34,107 bases of DNA from NCBI GenBank assembly GCA_902786665.1, contig CADADN010000068.1, positions 1-34,107 of the forward strand. The letters are read 5' to 3'. This document shows, piece after piece, positions 8,253 to 13,940 of the stretch. The translations under genes were made by a program, and so were the position numbers. The notes under the pieces are model-generated. The model ran no database searches. It worked only from the letters and a program-made list of their open reading frames with translations, and was not told the origin of the DNA. Numbering within the stretch: the first letter of the stretch is position 1; each line of letters starts with the position of its first letter. This DNA comes from an uncultured Prevotellaceae bacterium. Lineage in GTDB: Bacteria > Bacteroidota > Bacteroidia > Bacteroidales > Bacteroidaceae.

Positions 8253-8555
8253 TCAACTTTTGTTTTTGAGGTACTCCACATATTTATTTATAATGGTGCT
8301 TGAAGTCTCGTCAGAAAAGAAGAAGTAGTCATCACCATCATCCTCAAACATTTTCAAGAAAGATCGTCTCTCTTCATCATTCAATGGGTAAATCCAGTTG
8401 TTCCTAATCCACATTCCTAACGAGAAATGGGCATTAATAACGGCTCTTTCATCTTCAGCAAGACGTTTTTTCTCTTCTTCATCAAGCAATGCGTCCAACC
8501 GTGCAAACGCCTCTTGCGCTGTCGTGGGGGGCATTTCATCATATTTGCTCATCAC
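8253..8555 (-). CDS. DUF6794-like small protein
   Basis: This 100-residue protein has MPPTTAQEAFARLDALLDEE followed by HFSLGMWIRNNWIYPLND and a C-terminal SSTIINKYVEYLKNK. From memory this matches the DUF6794 pattern: an N-terminal P-x-eA helix, the H-x-x-LG-x-WIRN-x-W core and a C-terminal helix. The domain is of unknown function and often appears in clusters of hypothetical genes. Two adjacent ATG codons (8555 and 8552) are possible starts. A -7 promoter box sits about 40 nt upstream, and the 83-bp repeat array begins just beyond it. It heads an operon with the 230-residue gene ending at 7556. Confidence 0.65.
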   Translation of the reverse strand: MMSKYDEMPPTTAQEAFARLDALLDEEEKKRLAEDERAVINAHFSLGMWIRNNWIYPLNDEERRSFLKMFEDDGDDYFFFSDETSSTIINKYVEYLKNKS

Positions 8556-8592
8556 TTCCTGATTTTTAGTTAGACATTCTTGTTTTCAACTG

Positions 8593-8600
8593 CAAAGTTA
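8593..8600 (-). promoter_or_regulatory. -7 promoter box abutting the repeat array
   Basis: The minus strand reads TAACTTTG, an exact TAnnTTTG match, 38 nt upstream of the ATG at 8555. The first repeat unit begins 15 nt further upstream. The box at 9900-9907 has exactly the same 15-nt distance to its own repeat copy. Confidence 0.55.
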
Positions 8601-8615
8601 GAATACAGCTGTGTC

Positions 8616-8987
8616 AAATCGTGGGACAAGCGAGAGGAAAATGACGAAAAACAACGTTTTTCAGTCTTTTCCCGAGCGCCAGACGATTCGCCGAAGGCAA
8701 ATCGTGGGACAAGCGAGAGGAAAATGACGAAAAACAACGTTTTTCAGTCTTTTCCCGAGCGCTGAACGATTCGCCGAAGGCAGCGCTGAACGATTCGCCG
8801 AAGGCAAATCGTGGGACAAGCGAGAGGAAAATGACGAAAAACAACGTTTTTTCAGTCTTTTCCCGAGCGCCAAACGATTCGCCAAAGGCAAATCGTGGGA
8901 CAAGCGAGAGGAAAATGACGAAAAACAACGTGTTTTTCAGTCTTTTCCCGAGCGCCAAACGATTCGCCGAAGGCAAATCGTGGGACA
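8616..8987. repeat. Tandem array of an 83-bp hairpin-forming repeat (4 units plus partial)
   Basis: Units start at 8616, 8699, 8806 and 8890 with lengths 83, 107, 84 and 85; a partial fifth unit (AAATCGTGGGACA) starts at 8975. Unit 2 is longer because a 24-bp piece (AGCGCTGAACGATTCGCCGAAGGC) is duplicated inside it. Each unit has two inverted repeats: GAAAAAC-AAC-GTTTTTC, flanked by GGAAAA/TTTTCC arms, and CGATTCGCC-GAA-GGCAAATCG. Differences between units fall mostly in the first hairpin's right arm (TTTTT, TTTTTT, TGTTTTT) and next to the second hairpin. Reading frames run through the array on both strands but simply translate the repeat. A further copy lies at 9923. Confidence 0.9.
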
Positions 8988-9011
8988 TACATGAAAAAAA
9001 TTCTTCTAAAT

Positions 9012-9257
9012 TCAAAAAAAATATGAATCAGTTGTCAAACCAGAAAATGGGATGGAACTGAAATGGCCGCTTGCAAATATACCAGTGTTTCCTTCTCCGC
9101 ATCTTGCCATAAAGAAACGGTCACCATATTGGACAATCTTATGATTCCACACCGACCATATGAAGTCTTCGATGTCACCATTATCTATCGAACTTCTGCA
9201 GTCATCCAGTTTCCAATTGGATATCGCAGGATTCCAGAATAAAATGAAAGTTCTCAT
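9012..9257 (-). pseudogene. Truncated copy of the EVE/PUA-like module
   Basis: The reading frame from the ATG at 9257 begins MRTFILFWNPAISNWKLDDC and continues with FIWSVWNHKIVQYGDRFFMA and RCGEGNTGIFASGHFSSIPF. It parallels the module in the 6130-7500 protein (WNTCISDHKM, YDWSIWDFKKSHVGDRFYMI, GVVMKGTLAGTP). The similarity stops after IPF; the last ten residues (SGLTTDSYFF) come from the DNA joining the 83-bp repeat array. The C-terminal half of the module, including the YYVRMEL strand region, is missing, so this is a gene remnant cut off at the array border. A short functional protein of 81 residues cannot be fully excluded. Confidence 0.65.
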
Positions 9258-9351
9258 ACGCCTCTTTTATCTATGGTATTTCTTGTCTTTGTTGGTTAAT
9301 TGTGAAATAACTGTTTAGCTCCAACCTCTTTACTGCGTTGTATGGGGCTAA

Positions 9352-9807
9352 TTACTTTTCGGTCACAATGTCGCTATAGTCATCGTGACAATAACTGGCC
9401 CATCTTTGATTCCTCAACATTTCAATGGTCACTTCAGTGGTACAGTATGCCAGTTCTTTTTTGAGGCTTTTCTTCCATTCCTCAAAATTGAAGTCGGGAA
9501 GCATCATCTTGTCTGTACTTAGCTCTTCCACATACCATGCCTCTTTCGCATGGAGAGCCTTCGCGATTGCATAAATCTCATAGCGGATTTGGCACCATCC
9601 GTTTTCATTGCAGTTTAACGAGGACATCCTACTGCAGGTGTTGATCAATATGAAATCCGAGAAAACTATAAAACAATCTTCGTCAAAGTCCATTTTGATG
9701 CCTTTCAGTTCCTTTGGGACATAGCTCCACTGAAACTTTTCTTCATCCTCATCCTGAAAATGAAGTCCGCTCTTGTATGGTATTACAGCATATAAATAAG
9801 AAGACAT
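9352..9807 (-). CDS. Hypothetical protein, 151 residues
   Basis: This is a soluble acidic protein starting MSSYLYAVIPYKSGLHFQDE. It is rich in aromatic residues and Cys and has a central helical segment (IRYEIYAIAKALHAKEAWYVEEL) that is followed by LPDFNFEEWKKSLKKEL. I recognise no domain, signal peptide or membrane helix. Its DNA is AT-richer than the genes right of 13 kb, which fits recent acquisition. A -7 box lies about 93 nt upstream, with a single copy of the 83-bp repeat beyond it. That is the same arrangement as upstream of the DUF6794-like gene. Function unknown. Confidence 0.55.
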   Translation of the reverse strand: MSSYLYAVIPYKSGLHFQDEDEEKFQWSYVPKELKGIKMDFDEDCFIVFSDFILINTCSRMSSLNCNENGWCQIRYEIYAIAKALHAKEAWYVEELSTDKMMLPDFNFEEWKKSLKKELAYCTTEVTIEMLRNQRWASYCHDDYSDIVTEK

Positions 9808-9899
9808 AATTATAATATTAGTTATTTATCTATTTTTGTGGACATTTGCCATAAGGCTAGGCTTGAAGTCATCGTTACTCCCATGTCTCAATCACTCCG

Positions 9900-9907
9900 C
9901 AAAGATA
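9900..9907 (-). promoter_or_regulatory. -7 promoter box for the 151-residue gene, abutting a repeat copy
   Basis: The minus strand reads TATCTTTG (TAnnTTTG). It is 93 nt upstream of the ATG at 9807 and 15 nt from the repeat unit starting at 9923, the same spacing as at 8593-8600. Confidence 0.5.
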
Positions 9908-9922
9908 GGCATACGTTGTCTT

Positions 9923-10034
9923 AAATCGTGGGACAAGTGAGAGGAAAACGACGAAAAACAACGTTTTTCAGTCTTTTCCCGAACGCAGAACGATTCGCCG
10001 GAGGCAAATCGTGGGACAAGCGAAAAAAAGAGGG
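9923..10034. repeat. Second-site copy of the 83-bp repeat (one unit plus partial)
   Basis: One full 83-bp unit (9923-10005) and a partial next unit (10006-10034) match the array at 8616-8987. A few substitutions occur, such as GTGAG for GCGAG and GAACGC for GAGCGC. Both inverted repeats are kept. The partial unit degrades into an A-rich stretch. Confidence 0.85.
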
Positions 10035-10175
10035 AAACAGCAAAAAAAATATGCAATCAAGTGAATGAGCTATTTGGTCACGGGTGTTCTCGCCCCCCCT
10101 AGACATTGGCTGCGGAATAACGGACAGCAGTCTCAAGAGCCGACATCTGCGCCACTCCGCTATGAAAAGTGAAAA

Positions 10176-10306
10176 GCAAGGCAACAGGTGAAAAGACAGT
10201 ATACGTTGCTCTACCAACTGAGCTACATGGAATTTCTCCCACGGCAGGAATCGAACCGGCGACACACGGCTTATGATGCGAAGTAAGTCTCATCTACGGC
10301 ACTTGC
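10176..10306 (-). ncRNA. YrlA-type Y RNA-like tRNA mimic, unit 2
   Basis: About 131 nt on the minus strand. The outer stem GCAAG/CTTGC (10306-10302 with 10180-10176) and the inner stem GAGAC/GTCTT (10291-10287 with 10197-10193) flank an internal region with the conserved motif TGCCGTAG on the 5' side and CACCTGTTGC on the 3' side. Inside lies a permuted tRNA: a T-arm with loop TTCGATT (10260-10244, one stem mismatch), then acceptor strand CGTGGGA, a GAAA tetraloop, acceptor strand TTCCATG (7 bp, two G-U), TA as positions 8-9, and a complete D-arm GCTC-AGTTGGTA-GAGC (10223-10208). The anticodon arm is replaced by the terminal stem. This matches what I know of bacterial YrlA RNAs, which bind Ro60 and mimic tRNA. 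It cannot be a normal tRNA because the acceptor has no free ends. Confidence 0.7.
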
Positions 10307-10315
10307 TCATAACTT

Positions 10316-10445
10316 GTGAGGCGACAGGCGAAGAGGTTTTCTGAACTACACCAGCGAACTGGCGGCGGGAGTCGGACCCGCGACTTTCGAAACCGTAATT
10401 CGACGTTCTAACCACTGCGAAGCAATCCTCTCCTACGGCACTCAC
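10316..10445 (-). ncRNA. Y RNA-like circularly permuted tRNA mimic, unit 1
   Basis: About 130 nt on the minus strand, with terminal stems GTGAG/CTCAC (10445-10441 with 10320-10316) and GAGAGG/CCTCTT (10432-10427 with 10336-10331) around the same TGCCGTAG and CGCCTGTCGC motif as unit 2. The enclosed part forms every tRNA arm with canonical spacing: D-stem 3' strand GAAC (10408-10405), one base, anticodon stem TCGAA/TTCGA with loop TTACGGT (10403-10387), five-base variable loop, T-arm GCGGG-TCCGACT-CCCGC (10381-10365), acceptor CGCCAG, loop TTCG, acceptor CTGGTG (10364-10349), TA, then GTTC (10346-10343), which pairs with GAAC. The molecule is thus opened in the D-loop and would carry an ACG (Arg) anticodon. 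A local D-arm (CTTC/GAAC, one mismatch) is an alternative pairing. Confidence 0.65.
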
Positions 10446-10459
10446 AATATAACTGAGTG

Positions 10460-10467
10460 CAAAGTTA
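10460..10467 (-). promoter_or_regulatory. -7 promoter box for the tandem tRNA-mimic RNAs
   Basis: The minus strand reads TAACTTTG, an exact TAnnTTTG match. A start about 7 nt downstream would fall near 10453, just ahead of the 5' strand of the terminal stem of unit 1 (10445). No promoter box was seen between units 1 and 2, so they may be made as one transcript and processed. No TTTG was found at the -33 position. Confidence 0.55.
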
Positions 10468-10577
10468 TGACATCGCTACGTATTGTTTTTGCGTAGAGAA
10501 GTGTAAATTTGAAAAAACTGCAAAAAAGTTGAAGGACGGGCAGAGCAGATACTTAAAATAGCCCGTCTACCCGTCAC

Positions 10578-11471
10578 CTATCTATCCCGAAGCCCTTCAT
10601 TCAATACCCCTTTGCCCATTAGTGTTATGGCCAGCACAGAAAAGCCGACAAGCAGAGAAAGGAAGATATAGAGCACATTGTCCTCCCATCTTTTGATGGT
10701 ATCAGGTTGTCGAATTTCGAGCAGAATCTGGTGTTCCGGACTGATGGCTCCATAGCGAGTATTGCATATGGCAGCAATAGTTTGGTATTGCTCGGAATGG
10801 TCACTTTGGTGGAGAACCTTGAAGAAATGCGCAGAGGGAGCCACTCGCTTTATTGAGCCTTCTTCCCGGTTGACGAAATCTGTTTTCCATTGTTGCAACC
10901 TATTTTCGGATATCGTTCCGTAGGGATGTGTCTCTTTCGTCCGTGTACAAAGGAACACGCCTTTCTTGTTTTTTAGCGGACAGACTTGATATAGCAAAAA
11001 ACGAATGTGGTCGGAACCTCGACGACTATGTATGACGGCAGCATCAAAAAGATAATTGCATGAACTTGTATCAGGTTCGATACTTTCTATCAGAAGATAA
11101 TCCGCCCTCGTGATTTCTTCGTTTGATAGTGTGGTGACATTATCGACCTTCACTACCTTGGAACAGGCTTCTCGTGCAATAATCCCGGCATTGACAAACA
11201 CCAATGTGCCGGTAAGGAAAATGACAAACATCACGAATGGTTTCCATTTGTCTTTCAGGGCATCAACTTTATGACGTAGAAGAAACACTAACAAACCGCC
11301 AAGCAAAATAGGGATGACCACTCCGCGTATGATATTCTTGACAAAGGGTAGCCAGTCATACTTCTCCCAAGCCAATATGATGACTGCAAATGTCAAAGCG
11401 ACAGCCACGATATTCAACAAGGTCCTACCAAGTATCGTGAATACAACTGTTTTACTTTCTTCTGGTTTCAT
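10578..11471 (-). CDS. Membrane protein of unknown function with four transmembrane helices
   Basis: This is a 297-residue protein. Hydrophobic segments lie at about 12-33, 46-65, 78-98 and 266-288. The soluble part between helices 3 and 4 (about 100-262) carries Cys residues and phrases such as YLLIESIEPDTSSCNYLFDA and HFFKVLHQSDHSEQYQTIAA. With three helices before it, this loop most likely lies outside the cytoplasmic membrane. The protein ends just after helix 4 (GKGVLNEGLRDR), so a further C-terminal domain may be missing, but no frame continuing it was seen. It is the gene immediately upstream of the tRNA-mimic RNAs on the same strand. A -7 box (11566-11573) lies about 95 nt before its ATG. 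I do not recognise the family. Confidence 0.6.
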   Translation of the reverse strand: MKPEESKTVVFTILGRTLLNIVAVALTFAVIILAWEKYDWLPFVKNIIRGVVIPILLGGLLVFLLRHKVDALKDKWKPFVMFVIFLTGTLVFVNAGIIAREACSKVVKVDNVTTLSNEEITRADYLLIESIEPDTSSCNYLFDAAVIHSRRGSDHIRFLLYQVCPLKNKKGVFLCTRTKETHPYGTISENRLQQWKTDFVNREEGSIKRVAPSAHFFKVLHQSDHSEQYQTIAAICNTRYGAISPEHQILLEIRQPDTIKRWEDNVLYIFLSLLVGFSVLAITLMGKGVLNEGLRDR

Positions 11472-11565
11472 TTCCTCTCCAAAAAGTGATTGAAGTTAGA
11501 TGAAGGTACTATAGAATAGATGAACCCCAACCTATTGATAGCTCATACAGAAGGGATAATGGATG

Positions 11566-11573
11566 CAAAGATA
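11566..11573 (-). promoter_or_regulatory. -7 promoter box for the four-helix membrane protein gene
   Basis: The minus strand reads TATCTTTG (TAnnTTTG), giving a leader of roughly 90 nt before the ATG at 11471. The divergent box for the nucleotidyltransferase is about 110 nt away. Confidence 0.5.
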
Positions 11574-11679
11574 GGTTATTTTTGAATATTCATGAATAGA
11601 CAATCATCTTTTTATGAAATAAAATATCAATAAAACACATTTTGATGGTTCTACGCAAATAGAATACGTAAAAATTGCC

Positions 11680-11687
11680 TATCTTTG
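11680..11687 (+). promoter_or_regulatory. -7 promoter box for the nucleotidyltransferase gene
   Basis: TATCTTTG matches TAnnTTTG and lies 29 nt before the ATG at 11717. No clear -33 element. Confidence 0.5.
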
Positions 11688-11716
11688 TTTTTGCATTGAA
11701 TACAAAGGTAATTGAG

Positions 11717-12870
11717 ATGAACAATTTTGATATTATCCGTCAGGACGGGAGGTTGCTTTATGAATACATCCGGGGCAGTCACCTCTATGGACTCAACAAT
11801 GAGGACAGCGACATCGATACAAGCGGTGTCTATGTCTGCACTCGTGACGAACTCTTTGGCTGCTTCGGCTACAAGCCCCAGGTGACCGACAGCCGCCACG
11901 ACAACACATGGTATGAGATAGGAGAACTGGTCCGTCTGCTCCTGAAATCCAACCCCACGGTGTTGGAGAGTCTTTTTGTCCCGAAGGAAAGGGTGCTCGG
12001 TGACATTCATCCCATCATGCAGATGCTCATCGACCAACGCGACCAGTTCATCAGCAAGCAGTGCTTCAATCCTTTCTTCGGCTATGCCAAGTCGCAGATA
12101 GAGAAGCAGAGCGGCTGACGCCTTATGATTTTATCTATACTTTCAAGGGGCAAGGAAGCACGAAGTTCAGCGACTGGCTCGACAACCGCAGCCTGCATCA
12201 AGAATACTGCGGCCTTGTCAACGTGCCCAACATGCACGACATCTATGGTGTGTATTATGACTTTGGGGCTCACGCCGTCGCTTATCCGGACTGGAGAGAA
12301 GACGGGCGGTTTTTATCTTTCTGCCAAGAGTATTATGGAGAAACGGAGAGGGCCGCTGTCATCGCAAAGCTGTCGCAGATGACGCCGATAGGATACCGGG
12401 GGGTCATCAAGAAAGACGCCAAGGCCGATGAGATACGACTCTCCTCCATCGACGACAAGCACACCCGTCCGATGTGCTTCATTTCCTACAATCAGAGTGG
12501 TTATTCTTCTCATTGTCGTCAGTATGCTGAGTACCAGGAATGGGTGAGCAACCGCAACCCGAAACGCTATGAGTCGAACCTTGACAAGAACTACGACTCG
12601 AAGAACATGATGCACTGCTTCCGACTGATGCACATGGCATTGGAGATAGCGGAGGGCAGGGGTGTGATTCTGCAGCGCACCGAGGACAGGCAGTTCCTGA
12701 TGGATGTCCGCAACCATAAGTTCGAGTACGATGAAATCATCGAGATGCTGGAACGTGACAAGGAACGGATGAACCAGCAGATGGAGCAGTCCACCATCCG
12801 TGAGAAGATTGACACAGACTTTGTCAACAACCTGATGATAGAGATTCGGAAACAGCAATTCGGAATGTAA
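11717..12870 (+). pseudogene. Frameshifted polymerase-beta-type nucleotidyltransferase (COG3541-like)
   Basis: The N-terminal part, from the ATG at 11717 (MNNFDIIRQDGRLLYEYIRG), contains the polymerase-beta signature GSHLYGLNNEDSDIDTSGVY, with the GS and the D-x-D metal ligands intact. This frame stops at 12118 after GYAKSQIEKQSG. The rest of the family resumes in another frame just before that stop, at about 12097 (ADREAERLTPYDFIYTFKGQ), and runs to 12870 (IRKQQFGM). It includes VPNMHDIYGVYYDFGAH, HTRPMCFISYNQSGYSSHC and NMMHCFRLMHMALE. As I recall, related proteins carry about a dozen basic residues between AKSQI and TPYDF, so a small deletion probably caused the shift. Such enzymes transfer nucleotides to RNA or other acceptors; I recall them near RtcB/Ro60 RNA-repair genes. 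The catalytic motif is intact, but the break leaves only about 134 residues in frame. Confidence 0.75.
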
Positions 12871-13118
12871 AATGAACTGCCCCTACAGGACAAGGAGGGG
12901 CGGAGTGGTTGTGAATCATCCAAGCCAGAGGCTTGGGAAAATTGTCATTTTCGCTTCGGTCCATCGAGAGGCTTTATGATGAGCATTTGAGTTTTTGGAA
13001 TATTGACGAAAGGATAGGACCCACGAACATTAGGGAGCAAATTGAGAAATTTCAATCTTGGACAACCACCTTTCTCATTTTTTTTCATTAATTTCGCACC
13101 CGAAAATAGTGAAAGAAA

Positions 13119-13859
13119 ATGAGAAAGTTTTTTAGCATCATCATCCTTCTCGCCACATGGAGTGCTGTCAACGCACAAAACGTGCAGTTGCACTACGACC
13201 TCGGGAGCACCCTTGACGACGGCCTTGACGGACGCCCCGCGGTCACCACCACCATAGAATGTTTCAAGCCCGACCGCTGGGGAAGCACCTTCTTCTTCAC
13301 CGACCTCGACTATTTCCACGACGGTGTGGCAGGCGCCTACTGGGAGGTGTCAAGGGAGTTCAACATCAGCCGCGACAAGCACTGGGCCGCCCACGTGGAA
13401 TACGACGGTGGACTTACCTCCAGCAAATACACCGACCTCTCCACGCGTTTCCAACACGCCGCACTCATCGGCCCCGCATGGAACTACGCCAGCAAGGACT
13501 TCACCAAGACCCTCTCCTTGCAAGCCATGTACAAGTATTATTTCAAAGGGCAAAACCCGTGGAACCGACCTTTCAGCAGTTTCCAAGCCACAGCCGTATG
13601 GGGGTTGCATACCAGCAACCGTATGTTCACCTGCTCCGGTTTCATCGACTGCTGGTATGACAAGAGCGTGAGCGGCAATTGGATTGTCATCACCGAACCA
13701 CAATTCTGGTTCAACCTCAACGCCCTCAAAGGTTGCCAGAACATCAACCTCAGCCTCGGCACGGAGGTGGAGGTGAGCTACAATTTCGTCTATGACAACA
13801 AGGGGCGCAACGACAAATTCAGAGCCATCCCCACCCTCGCCGCCAAATGGAGCTTTTAG
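13119..13859 (+). CDS. DUF5020-family outer-membrane beta-barrel protein
   Basis: This 246-residue protein has a clear signal peptide (residues 1-19, SAVNA before QNVQLHYDLG). The mature part alternates polar and aromatic residues in amphipathic strands (STFFFTDLDYFHDG, KHWAAHVEYDGGL, LSLQAMYKYYFKG) and ends in a terminal strand finishing with F (IPTLAAKWSF), the hallmark of an outer-membrane barrel. The opening VQLHYDLG and the ALIGPAWNY segment match the DUF5020 family as I remember it, which resembles Tsx-type nucleoside channels; the substrate is inferred at best. It precedes the ABC exporter pair, separated only by an 81-nt spacer filled with a 9-bp tandem repeat. The upstream spacer 12871-13118 shows no feature beyond a weak TAATTTCG box near 13094. 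Confidence 0.75.
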   Translation: MRKFFSIIILLATWSAVNAQNVQLHYDLGSTLDDGLDGRPAVTTTIECFKPDRWGSTFFFTDLDYFHDGVAGAYWEVSREFNISRDKHWAAHVEYDGGLTSSKYTDLSTRFQHAALIGPAWNYASKDFTKTLSLQAMYKYYFKGQNPWNRPFSSFQATAVWGLHTSNRMFTCSGFIDCWYDKSVSGNWIVITEPQFWFNLNALKGCQNINLSLGTEVEVSYNFVYDNKGRNDKFRAIPTLAAKWSF

Positions 13860-13870
13860 TCTTTAGATAG

Positions 13871-13924
13871 ACCTTAAAGACCCTAAAAACCCTAAAAACC
13901 CTAAAGACCCTAAGGACCCTACCC
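13871..13924. repeat. 9-bp tandem repeat ACCCTAAAR (six units)
   Basis: Six consecutive 9-mers: ACCTTAAAG, ACCCTAAAA, ACCCTAAAA, ACCCTAAAG, ACCCTAAGG, ACCCTACCC. They fill most of the spacer between the DUF5020 gene and the first ABC exporter gene. The resemblance to telomere repeats is presumably accidental. Confidence 0.85.
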
Positions 13925-13940
13925 CCAAAAACAAGCAAAT

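Noticed and set aside
8616-8987. CRISPR array
   Set aside because: The units are contiguous copies without unique spacers, are 83 bp long, and no cas genes are near.
8614-9015. Minus- and plus-strand reading frames through the repeat array
   Set aside because: They only translate the repeat (LSHDLPSANRLALGKRL and variants) and have no start signals or similarity to a family.
10081-10170. A third tRNA-like RNA after unit 2
   Set aside because: A GCGGA/TCCGC pairing is possible, but the TGCCGTAG motif and any T-arm are absent.
10200-10440. Two ordinary minus-strand tRNA genes suggested by T-arm, D-arm and anticodon-arm sequences
   Set aside because: In both, the acceptor strands are joined by a tetraloop and the 5' half follows the 3' half, so no free acceptor end or CCA can form in standard order. 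The tRNA-mimic reading explains all arms.
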